Below are positions 32,722 through 46,600 of a stretch of 64,000 bases of DNA, in pieces. Under the pieces are notes generated by a model. It had not been told where the DNA came from and did not search any database. It saw nothing but the letters and a program-made list of their open reading frames with translations. Position numbers and translations under genes: made by a program. The DNA is from Tribonema minus (taxonomy: Eukaryota; Sar; Xanthophyceae; Tribonematales; Tribonemataceae). Positions within the stretch are counted from its first letter, which is position 1; each line of letters opens with the position of its first letter. Location: NCBI GenBank assembly GCA_017506865.1, contig JAFCMP010000379.1:744001-808000 (forward strand), written 5' to 3'.

Positions 32722-35700
32722 TCAGTCCATCTGGGTCCACCCACGGCGCCATGGCTGAGCTCCTTGCTTGGTGTCCTCGTACTGCCGTGTCAGCTTTGCC
32801 TCAGCGCAGTTGCGGAACTCATTGGCTGACAGGAAGGCGCGCTCCAGCTGAGGTGTTGCGTCACGCCCCAGAGACGCTCCCCACATGTGGTCCACAAATG
32901 TGCAGCCGTGCACGCTCACAAGACCTGTGAGAAGCAGTCAGCCAAAGCCACAGAGAAGTCAAATGGAGCCGCTTCGTAGTGAACGTGAGATGATTTCATG
33001 AGTCGAAGTCCTGCAGGAGTCTCCAATGCAGGCTGTATCAGCCACCTGGGATACTGTGCCTTCTTGTTTCTCGCAGCACACATGCCGTAGACATGCCCTG
33101 AGAAAAACTGCATTGCTGGTGCAGCACATGATATAATGCCCATAAGCCATGGCCCATGTGTGTGAGGGCAAAATGCCCCATGGCTCTGAACCCACGACTT
33201 CTAAATCCAACATGACGTTTTTTGTGCTGTGTGCTACTGGCTTATTGAGTGCATGAAAGCAGAGCTTCGGAAAGTAAATAATCAAAACCGCTGATGACGA
33301 GAAGAAGTTGAAGCGGTGCTCCTGCTGAAGCATGACGCGTCATTGCCCCATATTGAAGGGCAGTGAGTGTGGACGACACATATACTATAGAGTTGTGAGA
33401 AAATGCTTAGAATCATTCATCACAATTGGCATCCGGCACCGCCTGTTGCAGATGGCTGATGTATACATGTATGGCATCAAATGTATACTTCTTTGCAGTT
33501 GAATGTGAAAAGATAGCAGTGTGTGCACAGGGCCACACACGACCTATAGCAACCTGCATTCAGGCACAGCAACACAGAGTAACCCTAGTGCTAACCCTCA
33601 GCGAGTGCTAACCCTAAGCTAACTATACTCCGCCCCCTAAGCCCCCTGCCCGTGACCACACACCCCCCCCGTCTAGCTAGCAGGCGGCGTGTAGGCAGTG
33701 CAGCCGTGTGCGGCTCATTGCCAAACTGTGCCAGTTCATGAGTTGCAGGGACCATCTTTGTCAACTCAGCTGCTGCTGTCATGCGTTTCTTGTGCGCACA
33801 TTTGCAACTGACAGCAATGGAGAAAGAACCGCCTGATGCCCTCTCACGTTCACATTAACGGCAAGGCGCCTCAAAATGGTACTTGAGCAAGCTCAGCAGA
33901 GATTGTGTCATGCACAATATCATGGCGTTGCTGTGCAGCACCACCACAGGGCTTGCCTACGCACACTGCGGCTGTATCATGCTCTTGGTGTACCCACTCA
34001 CTGTCTACCTTATAACCATAGAATTGAGTGATACCTGCAAGGGGCGGGCCGTCAGCCTCCCTAGCCCAGGGCTGCACCACCACGCCCAGGCACATGTAGT
34101 TGGAGGAGAGGTGGCAGTTCTCAGCAGCAATGCGGCAGCCCTCAGCCATGAGCGTCGTGCCCTACAGACACACAAAACAACACACCAAACAAGCGAGCAT
34201 GTCATGAATGCTCAAGCGCCCCAGGTACAGCTGCGACAGTATGTGTGAGACTGAGTAGATGATGACGGCAGCACTTGGTGGTTACAGGAAACCGCTATGG
34301 CTCATCTGCAGTAGCAGATCGCACCTAACCAATTACATATATCATGAAACGCCGGGCGCAAGCGAATGTCACCGTGCTGGTGCATGCAATGGTGCAAGAT
34401 AGACGTGATGATGACCGCAACAGCATGGTAGATGAGCATGAATAACACTGCACCAGAGAGAGCAGCAGACATGGCAGCATAAATTGTCATTACAATCTCG
34501 ATAGTCAACACAAAGTACTGTTTCCCGACATCACGCCGTACCATATCATGTTTCAAACTATCAGCGGATACCCTGACGAAGATGCTCAGGTCATGCTTTC
34601 CGCACAGTGGCTCATGTGCTGCCTGTGCTTAGTCGATGACAGGTCACAAATATGCATCTGTTCAGCATACAAAAAGCAGGCACCGATCATCAAAACTAGT
34701 TCAGGAATGACAACAAGCAGGTAACAAAAGTTTTTTTTTGTGAAGCACATGACACCAACTGACTGCGAACCAAACCCTCTCATGATCCAGCGTCAATCGT
34801 GCTCAAAGCCAATGGCGTTGTTGTTCATTTTACACAACAGTATTAATAGAGCCAACTGACCTGAAGCGAAGTGACCTTGCAGTCCCTGATGATCATATCT
34901 GAGTCCCTGATTGCACAGACTGCAGGGTAGAACTGCACGTCAGGCATTTCACAGCCTCCACAGTCACAGTAGTACTCCTCCTCGTCTCCAACCCTCAGCC
35001 TCAAGTTCTCCAGTATCGCCATGTCACAGACAATGGTGCTGCGCAAAAATGACAAACGCAGGGGAAAACGCAATGTCTGTAATGTGACCGCGGCGCAACA
35101 CAGATGAAATGTTATGCAACAAACCATGAAGGAGACACGTGGCTGCACTAGCCGAGCTAAGACTAAACATGCCTGCCCCACGCAGAGAGCTGCGTGAGAA
35201 CAACTCAGGCACCCTAACGTACCTGTTGCAGTGGATCATTGGCGGTGGGTGTTTGATGTCATCACAGCAGCAACTGTTGCCAATCAGTCGCCGTCCGCGA
35301 ACGACAAGGGTGTCTTCGTAGAAAATCTCTGTGCCTGCAGGAATGCAGATGCATGATCCAAACGGCGCATCCTCCAATGCCGCCTTGAGGTCCTCCGCGG
35401 TGTCCACCTGTTGACACACACACACATATCCATGACAAGCAGAATTGGCAGAATCAGCATTAGGCAATCATGATCGCAAGTACTGCTGCAAAATTGCTCG
35501 ATAACCATTCCACGTGTGTCACCATGCCATCTTCATGCGCGCGCATTGAACGGGTACAAGTAGTTAGAAGCACGCACAGACACATGCACGGCTTGTTCAG
35601 ACTATGAAAGTTGTTCTGCAGACTGCCTAGCCGTGGCTTATCGATGCACCTTAGAGCGTCTCCACCGGTGCCTTTCTTATGCGGCAGGCCAACGCTTGAA

Positions 35701-36927
35701 ACTCAACAGTTGCTGTTGGGCGGCGTCGCCCCGCACCGGCAGCAATCTTAGGCGGCTAGAGAGGTGATGTCATACCTGCTCGACAATCTAGCCGTCCAAG
35801 ATAGGAGGCGAGATTGGAGGCGACTATAGCTCGCATATGGGATGCGGCAGTCGATGACGCATGGTTTTTGCATATCACCGCCAGGGCATTGCACGATGAT
35901 ACCACCAACCTAGAGCTTGTGCGTACAGCTTATCGTAGCCATGCATGTCATATGGCAGCAAAACAACAGCGTTATCGCAGCACACATCGCGCGTGCGCGT
36001 TGGGAGCTGCAGAAGCTAGCACCATGAGTGTGCTTGCACCTGTTTTCACGCGAGCAACGTGCATGCTTCAAGACTTGATGGTGCGTGCGCTGCACGCCAC
36101 AAAGCAGCTGCACAGCGCATGCACAGCGCAAGCACTGGCGACGCCAGCTGGTTGTGGGATTTTACGAAAGGGTTGCCTTGAGCCAGGTTTGATGCTGCCG
36201 GTGTGGCGATACTCGGCCAGCAAGATTTTAGCTGGACACGTCAATTAAGTGGCTAGCCTTTGACTGCCACGAGCCGCTGTTGGACGGCCAAGAAGAAGGC
36301 ACCGGTGGAGATGCTCTTAGGTGTGTTTATACAGCAGACGCCCCATGGAGACGCATAGGGGGTCAGAGGCTCAGTCAACCACATGGCATAGTTTGCAGGT
36401 GCACGACCCCAATGAAGCCAGACAAAGACATGGAAGCAATTCACATCAATGAACCTGGACATGGAGCCGAAAGTGCGTCTCACCATGCACCAGGACTCCC
36501 TGCTGTACGTGAAGTAGCTGAGCACAAACTCGCTGCCGGCCCTGGCATGACGCGCGCATGACCTCTTCAACAGGCTCGGATCCCAGCGCAGACCCACAGC
36601 ATCGCATCCGTTGCGGTGGCACAGGCTTGAACCGAGGCGAGCTGCGAGGTCGAGCCAGCCACCACCTCTCTGGCAAAGCTTGGCTGCGGCGGCGATGGCT
36701 GCCTGAGGGCCAAGCCTGGCGCACGGGTCAAGATCACGAATGGCAGTTCGCCAGGCCAGCGCATTGGTGGCGATGATCTGCCTCCACCTCTTGCTCACCA
36801 GCGCACATCCAGTGACCAGAGGGCGCACGGGCAGGAAGGAGCACACCCTGGCGACTTCGGCGTCAGGCAGGAACCAGATGCTTTCATCCAGAAGCTGGCG
36901 CTGTCGCCTGGTGCGAGGGATGCTCAT
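32722..36927 (-). CDS. F-box protein with right-handed beta-helix domain (SKIP5/FBXO11-like)
   Basis: F-box proteins recruit substrates to SCF ubiquitin ligases; those with a parallel beta-helix include FBXO11 and plant SKIP5. Exons: 36927-36484, 35407-35223, 35038-34861, 34161-34035 and 32924-32722 (stop), 378 residues, all phases agreeing. Residues about 15-65 form the F-box (FLPDAEVARVCSFLPVRP, then ALVSKRWRQIIATNALAW). Residues from about 149 are beta-helix: VDTAEDLKAAL, FGSCICIPAG, LVVRGRRLIGN, then repeated strands such as SDMIIRDCKVTSLQ, AEGCRIAAENCHLSSNYMC and LVSVHGCTFVD. The splice joining the F-box exon to the helix exons (36484 to 35407) is inferred from phase and donor strength. 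If wrong, these are two adjacent minus-strand genes. The C-terminal exon is highly charged. Confidence 0.78.
35640..36248 (+). other. Open frame inside the first intron of the F-box gene
   Basis: A 144-codon plus-strand frame (35814-36248), without an ATG at its left edge, lies in the 1.08-kb first intron and reads through LHITARALHDDT and TRATCMLQDLMVRALHATK. The DNA just to its left also reads briefly open (EVMSYLLDNLAVQDRRRDW) in another frame. It resembles a decayed mobile-element ORF, but I recognise no family. Confidence 0.25.
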
Positions 36928-37397
36928 GAAGTGGATCTCTGCTATTGGATCTGCGTGTTCCGAGACTTCTCCTGTTGATCTGGGTGCGTGTGTTGCGATG
37001 ATCTGCCTGCGTGCAAAGACTCTCTGATTTGATGGTTCGATGACGCCGGGTCACGACGTTCTCAAAAGCACAGAGTGATGCGCGTCGGATTTGATGCCGG
37101 TCAAGAGAGTTGATGGATTGCTCCACCTGGGGGATCTTTGATGGGATGGCTTGGCCGCGATGACCCTTGTCGATGTGTTGGAAGCACAATGGTGCTGGTG
37201 GCGCGCGTTGCTTAACAGATCAGCTAGCTCTGGGAATTGATCCGCGAGAGTTGGGTTCTTCAACATCAACTTCAACATTGCCAGTCATACCTACTGTTAC
37301 CTCACCTACTTCAACTTTTCATCCAATAGGCGGAAGTCGAGTGGCGCGCTGATAGCGGAGAGAAGGAGCGAAGGACTGGCAGCAAAGGACGTGCATC
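36928..37397. promoter_or_regulatory. Divergent promoter region, F-box gene / PHF5A
   Basis: Only 470 bp separate the two ATG codons of head-to-head genes, so both promoters must lie here. I see no certain TATA box. This is inference from gene layout. Confidence 0.5.
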
Positions 37398-40058
37398 ATG
37401 GCGAAGCACCATCCCGATCTGGTGATGTGCCGCAAGCAGCCAGGCATAGGTGAGTCGATGATCGCTGCAGAAAATCCTCCGCAGTGCAAGTTGGCATCGA
37501 TGACTGACGATGAACGGGATCAACATTGAATGATGGTGACTTGCTGCGCAACAATGCAAGCAGATATCGGCCGGCTTTCCCTGTGGTGCTGTCGTAGGTT
37601 GAGCCACCATGACGGCTTGTGTTGTTGCCGGCACTGATCGCCATCTGACTTCCTCTGGCGGTGTTGCTGCTGTTTGTCCTCGGTGGCCGCTATCTCCGTT
37701 ATCGCGCGCAGCTATTGGGCGCCTGTGCGAGAAATGTGAGTCTCTGTTGCATAGAAAGATCTGCATGTTTGGTGTCTTTCAGTTTACCTACATCAACAGC
37801 ACGGCGCCTCGAAATAGAGCTATCGCTTGCATGGACTCATGCATCCGCAGCTTCTGTGGGCGTTTAAGCGGAGCAGGGGGTGCAGTCAGCGCGCACAGTT
37901 TGTGGTGGTGCGCTGACTACCATAACAAACGTAGCTTCGCTAGGACATTGACATTATTGTGGGGGTGTTTGGTGGTGCTCTTCTTGTAGCCTGAAGCCAC
38001 TTGGGCGTGAGTAAAAGTGCATCTGCAGCGATTGTTTGTTTCAGGACTGCCTGATCTATGCGCTCAGCCAGCACAATGGTGGCGAATTGTACTAGTTATG
38101 GTATGCCCGCGTCATTGCAGCAATGGGTATTTGCTTGAGACAGCGCAGATGGACAACTGCGAATGTCGTACCCATCTGAATTGCTTCATTTGCGTTTGGT
38201 GCCACGCATGGGGATTGCGCAGCGCCGAGACCACTAAGCAATGTCAGTTGGTGTCAGTTGGCATCAATTGAACCCTAGTCCCATATATGTTGTGCAAGCA
38301 ACTCGCCCGATTTTTCACCATGGTTAGAGCGCGCCGCAGTGATAATTGAGAAATAACCGTGCCAGGGCTGACTGAGGGCCGTGCTTTTTCTCCTTCAACA
38401 CAGGTGATGGTAAATGTGTGGTGTGCGACTCATACGTGCGGCCATGCACTCTGGTCCGCATTTGCGATGAGTGCAACTATGGATCATACGAGGTGAGGTG
38501 CAAGTTGCTTCTATGTTGTTCGCGTCATGTCTGTCACAACAGTCATTCAGTATGAGTTTGCTTTAACAATGCCATCGGGCATGGCTTGCTTTTAAATAAT
38601 TAGCCACGATCAACATTGAGGAAGTCTGTGCGTGTGTTTCCTGTGTGGGTTTAATCCATGAACCTCTGTGTGGGTTAACTCGAAGCTTTGTGCGCTGGAA
38701 GAAAGCATGATGTTGTGAGATGTTGACTTGTGCTGTTACCATCGAGTCAAGGTGGACGCACCAGCTGCAGCATGTTGCGTGATGTAACTGTGCACCATCA
38801 TCAGATTTGTGCTTGACAGCTCTGGCAGTGTCGGCGTGTTGGCCATAATATGTAGAGAAATCATCAGGAAGCTTGTTCGCGTGTTGGCTTAGCAGATGTA
38901 TAACTGGTATATCAGCTACTTGCGCTATGGATTTTATAAATTTTCACATGAAGCAGATCCGCCAGCTGCAGCAAGCAGAGTGCTGCATGTCAGTGGAGAC
39001 ACAGATGTTCCAGACATGGTCAGCCCGTGCACGTCTCATGTGACAAGTCATGGTGAACAACGCTGACGTCTGCCAACGTTGTTGCTGTACCATTTCCAGG
39101 GGCGGTGCGTGATATGTGGAGGAGTGGGGATATCGGATGCTTACTACTGCAGAGAGTGCACACAACAGGTAGCCAAAAGTGACCCTTACCTCAAAAATAA
39201 CATTATACTACGCGCATTCGAGAGCGCTGTCACTAGCTGCTGAACCTCTGTGTTGGGTTGCCGGCTGAAGCTGCCGTACCGACCACGTGAGACCTTTCCA
39301 TTCTGAACACCCATGCCTTGAACGCTAAATGCTTGCACACAGAAGTCTTATTGACTATTGTGGATATGGTGGTACTGTTTGACTCGTGGCCAATAGCTGC
39401 AGCAGCTGTGACCACGGTTATTGGTGGAAGGCACTTAACCATCCCTTGTCACCTAGAGTTCTACGATCTTTGGATTCGTTTTCATTTTATTTCTAAAACG
39501 CAGGCATGTGGCGTAGCTTCCTGACAACTCCTTCGACATGCATCGGATTTTAAATCTGGCACCTCAAGCCCCTTTGGCATGTATATATGCACTGATAGCA
39601 AAGGGATCGCAAAGGAGGAGGGTATTGGTGTTGTGCCACGGGTCATTCATATTGGTCAGGGGCAATACAACCACTTTTTGGACATGCCGACGGCCCTCAC
39701 AGCTACGCATGCACCCAAGCATTCATGCCATTTCAGCAGTTACAGTTGTTGTCATGTGCGCAATCGCTGCACTCAAGAGCGATGGCAGATGCGCACGGAT
39801 GCGCATGTCCGTGATTGGTTGGCATGAACCACGCGATAGAATTAAACTTCAGTTTTCTTGAACGATGCCATTGAGGAGCAGGGTATCTCAGCGAACCAAT
39901 CGGCACCCTTAGCATTCACCATTCGCTGACTCTTTTGTGCTTCTCTTGTGTCCCGACAGGAAAAGGACAGAGATGGGTGTCCCAAGATTGTCAACCTGGG
40001 CAGCTCCAAGACCGATTTATTCTACGAAAGAAAAAAGTATGGCTTCAAACAGAGATAG
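37398..40058 (+). CDS. PHF5A: PHD finger-like protein 5A / Rds3, SF3b splicing subunit
   Basis: PHF5A is a small zinc-binding subunit of the SF3b complex of U2 snRNP, which recognises the intron branch point. Five exons: 37398-37449, 37712-37735, 38404-38492, 39100-39168 and 39960-40058 (stop TAG), encoding exactly 110 residues, the usual family length. The protein begins [16 protein letters not shown], passes [48 protein letters not shown], and ends [16 protein letters not shown]. The paired CxxC motifs that bind three zinc ions are all present. The second exon is only 24 nt long. The identification is among the firmest in the window. Confidence 0.98.
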
Positions 40059-40669
40059 CCATGCGCACATGCTCATGCATGAGCGGATGCAATGACGTGC
40101 AGCATGTGTTGACCCAAGGCAGTCATGGAGCACACCACAAAGGCAGCCTTAGCCTTCACTGGTGCCGTGCACAATCAGAGAGCGCAAGTTTGGTGAGAGC
40201 CATGCATCATGGCTCCTGCTTTGTAACTGCAAAGGCTTTGCTTGGACGAGCACTGACGTGCGCAGGAGTGTGCTTTTGTGCCGTCAGAGCACCATTTGAG
40301 CTCACGCATGAACTAGCAGGCATGCTCAGCTTCATTTAGCGTGAGCTCATGTTTGTGGAGGCATGCTTGGCAGCTGATGCTGCTGCAAGTCATCACCAGA
40401 TCAGTGTCAGTATAACATGGTTTGTCAAAACAGCAACGCATTTTCTGTTGTGGCTTTTTTGCACATTTGATTGTTGCCGTGAAGTCTGCATCAAAGCACA
40501 GCTAATGGACGCAAAACTGCAAGACACTTGCTTGAATGCCCACATTTGCATGTATTGAAACGCACATCACAAGCTGGAGATGGCATGTGTTGTTGTGATG
40601 AATATGATGTAAATGACGGTGGGCTGGTGCCGTGACTATTGTGGCACTTTCGCCACGGCAGTGCTGCTG
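40059..40669. other. Convergent spacer between PHF5A and the Obg GTPase gene
   Basis: Both genes end here. I see 3' UTR-like sequence and no ORF with motifs. Confidence 0.5.
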
Positions 40670-43600
40670 CTACTGCTCTGGCACATCAAGCACTGAGGGC
40701 AGCTTGGGCAGGGTCTCTGCCAACTCCACAAGCTCCCTTACTTGTATAGCTACATGCTCCACACCCTCGCCGAAGAAAGCACTGTGTAAACAACAAAGCA
40801 GCACCCAAAAGAAGCATTAGTTGTGGTAAAACTGCACAGTGGCAATGGCGTGCTGGACTGATGCAATTCAAGCATTTGACAAGAGTAGCCCACAAACAAC
40901 ACATGTACAGCACTTGAGGAGACACGATGCATGTGCCGGTGCTGCACAAGTCAATGCTTCGAAGCACGTCACAACCGAATGCCGCTCATTTCAACTATAC
41001 TTCTAGAAGTATGTAAGAAGCAAATAGTCCTGACGCAAGACAACAACGTAGTCTGGTGTCAGCATTTACTGCGGTAGCCATCACAGGACCATGTGAACAC
41101 AAGCATTTCAATTTTTAAAAAAGTACCAGAAACAATGCCGCTACTCTACAGCCAAATAATCTCAACATGATGCTGACACATAGATTGCCCATACCCGAGT
41201 ACACACTGTGCTTTTGTGGCACCCGTATCGCCACAACAGTGTAGCACACAACCGTTGAATTGAGCATCAGTGTGATCCTCATGGATACGTCTTCCTCCTT
41301 GATAGATATATGTTGCCTTGTAATTCTTTGAAGTTATTAAAGTACTTGAAGCAGAACCCTTCGTCTTCGGCATGAAGCTACAGCTTCACCGTAGGTAGTT
41401 GACCCGCAAATGCTGTAATTCATGAAACAGGTGAGACTGAACGCGGTAGCCTGTGCCACCATTTGTGTGTGTGTTGCTATTGTAGCTTCCTTTCTACCAT
41501 GCAGTGTGCACTACTCTTCACTCACCATACTGGTATGACTTGCAGTGGTGCTGCTGCCTCCTGTAGCTTGGCAAGATTCTCCTCCGCACCTGGGGGATAG
41601 GTCAGTGCAAGCATCGTGGTCAAAAAAAGGTCATATTGACGCAGGAGAGCACATGCTGATGCCTTGAAGGAAAGGTTTTGATTGAGTGCGAGGCGGTTAA
41701 AATCGGGATTGGCGGATTTGTCTTCTGACTAATCTATGCATCTATGTCGTCATCTATGGCACCACATTTCACTTCTTTGATCTGTGCAAATATCTTGAGC
41801 AACTGTCCAGGCAAGGAGCTCACCATTCCCTATAGGTGCATCGCGACAGTGTGCGCTTTGGACAGACGGTAAAGCAGGTGTGTGCTACAGTAGCATCACG
41901 AGGTAAATGGTTGTGCGCAGCTACAAAAAAGCAGCGTCACAAGCATGCACTTGGTGCATTATCGAGAGGTCACCGGGTAGGGTTCGAGTAAGAGGCAAAT
42001 GCCCTGCTTCACGAGTGTCAAGGCTGAATCAAAGACAATTGTGTACATGAATGCATGTGGTTGCTGCGCCCAATCCATGACAAAACGTCAGTAGTGTATG
42101 CTGAACACTCATCTAATACAAGTGGTGGCGATCATTGCAGTTGCGGCCTACTGTGCCTGTACGAAAGCCGGCGAAAATTGGCCGCCACAACCTCTCAAAT
42201 CCTGCAGTACGTGGGCAAAGACACCAGGTGCTGAAGGAGCCATATCGTTGGTAGAAATATAGATTTTTGTAAGCGAGCTATAGTACCGACCTGGTTCGTC
42301 GATTTTGTTGGCCACCACCAGTGACGGCTTGAGGGGCAACGTCTCATCATACAGAAACAGCTCCTCGCGCAGTGAGAATAGGTCCTGGTATAGCAAATGC
42401 AATAGCAAATTCAATACCAGCAAGTCAGGCTGCTGACGCTTTCAAGATGAATGCCATGATGCCATCACTTGTTCCATGCACAACACTGAATGACCGACTC
42501 CCAGAAGATGAGCAGATGTGATGCAGATCAGAACTCACAAATGACATTATCCCCAAGCAGCACATGACATTTCACCAGCTAACATTTACTTACTTGTATA
42601 CTTCACATGTATGGATAATTTGATGCTGACTGATGGGTTGAGTCGACCATGGAGACAGTTCAAAATGGCTGTTGAAAATGATTGCAAAAACAGATGTTGC
42701 AATAAGCATTGCCATTAATGTCCCCCATGCTTGTTGCTTGCTGTCATAACAGGTGTACATTGAGATCACATCATTGCCATTGGTCACAACAAATTCAATC
42801 AGTGCAGCACAAGTTTCATTATGCTTCGAGTTGTCAATATAGGTAGGTAATTGAGGCTGGGTGGACCCGTAGCCCTCACCGTACTGTAGTTAGTTGATGT
42901 ATCATTCTATTCACGCGCCGACCAATCATGCAGTTCATCATGTCAAGCCCATGTACGTGCCATTGCTAAAGCATATTTGCACATGCCATGGCCTGCTATC
43001 CAGAGGTGACCGCAGCTGGTAAGACTTTAATCGCAGATGATACATGTTGTGTAGCCGTACATGGCGCTTGGGGCAACCCCTTCTAGGCCCTGGTGTATGA
43101 GTCTGCACGGCGACACTGTCTAATTTCAAGCGATGGTACGTCAGGTCTGAGGTGCTATGATCCTTCTTTTTATGACCACAACATGATAGGATTGAGGTGG
43201 CACTGCTGCAGTAGCTGCTACAATACGTACAAAGGTGTTCATTTGGAGTACCTGGCATGGGTCCCTTCCCTCTGTACCGGCCACATCAACTACATACACC
43301 AGCGCCTTGGTACGCTCAATGTGCCGCAAAAACTCATGTCCAAGGCCCCTGCACAAAACAATCGGTGCCGTGGTTGAGGCTCATGCAGTTGTTGAGGATT
43401 TGGTGTGGTGCCGCACATGAGAGTGGTGCAGTGATAACTTCACAGTACATGTTGGCAACACAATGGCTGCGATTGTTCATGGGATGAGTCTCAGGGTAGC
43501 AGGCAGGTACCTATTTATGTTGGTGCATCATGAACTGCCATCTTCAAGTGAGACAATATCGTGCAGATAGCGATACGTTATGCTTGCTTCTGCACATGCG

Positions 43601-46600
43601 TACAACGGCATGTGAACCAGAAATCTGGCTTCAGCAGAAGAGCATCTTGAAGACGTCTACAGTCATGAGCGCAGCAGAACATACTGCCACTTGAGTGTAG
43701 AAAGCAGTGGACACATGCAAAAACAATTGCAGATGGTACATACTCATGTAAGTTGAAGACTGAGGCAACACCATAATTGAAGTAAGCCCCCACGTCACAT
43801 GAGTCGCTTTGTAGAGACTTTCAAGCAAGTCAGCAATCATCTTGCAGCAGCAGCGTGCCTGTTGAGGTGAGCTCCGTCGATGAGCCCGGGTATATCCGCC
43901 ACTGTGACCTGCCGTGCATCCTGTGAGTTCAAGATGAAGTCAGATACAAGCACTAGATGAGCATACTGTAGGGTCATGTAATATGCACATACCAAAGTAC
44001 TCACGGGGTACATTAAAGGACATAGCCAATTAAGTCCATATCTCAAAAGCTCCCGAAATAGCTTCAACCAGGCAGGCCAAGCACATCAGTGCATTGCTGA
44101 TTCACAATGGATAGCGCTGCTGAGTAGCACACAGCTTGCTCCATGGAGCCGAAGCGAACACAGAATTGGGGTACTGGAGACAGCAGCGAGCAGTGTCACA
44201 ACTTAGAAAATGCGACATGTGGCCATCATGTCAACAGCAACCCTTGCTGTCTCCAGAGCCACGCGGACCATAGCACCGTACAAGTGTGTCATGCTATGTG
44301 CCTCCCCTCTTTTTTTATTTGTAAAAATGAGTTGCATGCAGTCTAGCACTTGTTCAAGCCAGCCTGACAAATGTGCAAGCAATGCGGAATTGCCAGACGC
44401 CTCAACTTGTCTACCCTTATGCAACAAATGCATCACTGCTTCCTGACGCAGTGGCCAGCCTGTCTTAGAGTACCAACAATGTGCACTGAGCGCATTCCAG
44501 GATTGTGGTCCGGTCAAATGAGCACGAGGAGTTCAAGTGCTGTACTTCGGCTCACCGAATACTCGAGATGCCCCACTTGTGGGTGCAGCGTAGTGAAGGG
44601 ATACGCAGCTGTTTCAGGCTTAGCATGAGACATTATACCCAGCAGCGTTGATTTGCCTGCAGTTTTTTAGCACGTGCAAGAAGCGGCATAAACCCATTAA
44701 ATGTCAGTGGTGCTTGGCAGCAGCTGCAAGGCAAGAAACAGAGATCAATAGAGGCAGCCCACGTTTGCTGGGGACAAAGTAAACTTGCTCGTTATCCTTA
44801 GTCCTAGCAGGCAGCTCAAATCCATAAATACCCCTGTCAAAACTATGTCGGTTGATGCGGTCATGATGGTGGTGGTCAAAATGATGATGACTGCATCGAA
44901 CTGCACAAGGGGCTGTGGCCGACAAGTCATGTACCTACATGCCTACATATAGCGCACAGTCACATGGTATATATTTGTGCAGTGACTTGGTATGCCCAAG
45001 ACTAGTGCGCATGTAGCGACTACACAAGCATACATTACATGCAATACCTGCATTGGGATACCCCACAAGCCCCACATCCGCTATGGTCTTCAGCTCCAGC
45101 TCAAACTCGCGAGACTCGCCATGCGCTCCGGGTAGTTTCTTGGGCGACTGCAGTCATAACATGACATGACAAAACAAAACACATGAAAGTAGGCAGCATG
45201 TAGCTGCATGATGGGTATGATACTCTAAGGCTGACCAGGCTCATGATCAGAGGTGCATTGCTTGCCCATTGGCCCTGCGAGAAGAGATGTGTTTGGATGC
45301 ATCACGTTCCCAGTGTGCATGCATCACCAAAAGTAGTTTCAAGTGCTGACTTTCTGCGTTTACTAAGGATGCATACTCATGCGAGATGTTCAGGCAGTCG
45401 ACATACTTCAACCGGTGAGTGCTCATCAGACGCAGCTTTGAATAAGCACAACAAACAATGTTGCATATATAGAACAGTGACGGCGTGCTACTGTAACCCT
45501 GAGGTGTGATCAATCTCATTGCAGCTCACCATAGACCTGTGCTTCCTGCTGCCCGCCATGATCTGATTCCCTAGCCCAGGTGCACCACCTCTTGCTGCCA
45601 GTACCATAGCTCCATCTTCACTGAGATCTTCAAGTACCAGTGGCTCCTCCTCCTGATGATGCCGATCTTGTTGGTGATTCCATCTTTTGGGCTGTTCATG
45701 GTCATGGTCTTGGTGATGCTTTTGTAAGTGTGGTGAGGTGCCCCTTACGCCTGACCATTCCATATGCTCCAGATGTGGATCGGGGTGGTCATCCTCCCCT
45801 TTAAGTCATGTACACACAGTACAGTGCATACATGGCAGCACACAACATCATGCACCATGATGAGACTTGACTTTGTAATATCAACGCATGTGCCTTGTGC
45901 ACACAGCAGCCCTGCCATGGTGTAAAATCATGTGATGATCATGGTCATGAGATCATCAATGACAAAATGAGCAGAGAACACGTGCATTGCAAGTGCAGTG
46001 AGAGATGCTTTGGTGAAGGGGTGGTGGTGCAGGGGGGTGTTGTGTGTGCGTGGCGCGGGGGGGAGGGGGGAGGGAACTGCACTTCACTAAAGGCATGAAC
46101 AGAGTTGGCACTCAGCATGATGACTCCACGGACGTTTAAGTAAGGACGGACGTTTAAGCAAGACGATACACATGTGCAATGTACCTTGTTGATCATCTGG
46201 TGCCTCCATGTGATGGTCCCTCTGCACAGATGCAGATAAATCAGCACTCACAGGCCTGTCCTCCTCGCCATGTGAATCCTCCCTTGGTCGGCCTGGATCT
46301 TTATCTGTTGAAAGAGCCAGCAAGAGCAGGTGCACAGGTTGATGGGAGGCTAGGATCAAGGCACAACGTCAATGGACTGTGACAGTCATAGTTGCGCTTG
46401 TTTCCATGAATGTATGGGGCGAGGCGAAGGAAAATGTGAAAGTGGGCCTGACCGCTATCTAGCTGCGTTAGAGTACAGAAAGCTGCTGTAAAGTGCTGCA
46501 TATGCATACGAGCGTGTATGGCAATAATCGGGCTTTATGTCATTACACCTGCCATGTGTATACCAGCCAAGAATGTAAGCAGCGAACAGCACGTAAGCAC

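Noticed and set aside
32387-32752. 121-codon minus-strand frame beyond the end of the F-box gene
   Set aside because: The in-phase final exon of the F-box/beta-helix gene stops at 32722; the overlapping frame has no motif.
33660-33680. C-run and GC-rich segment as a promoter element
   Set aside because: It lies within an intron and shows no other regulatory signal.
37609-37989. 126-codon plus-strand frame
   Set aside because: It overlaps the 24-nt PHF5A exon by chance; the correct splice signals give the exact 110-residue PHF5A.
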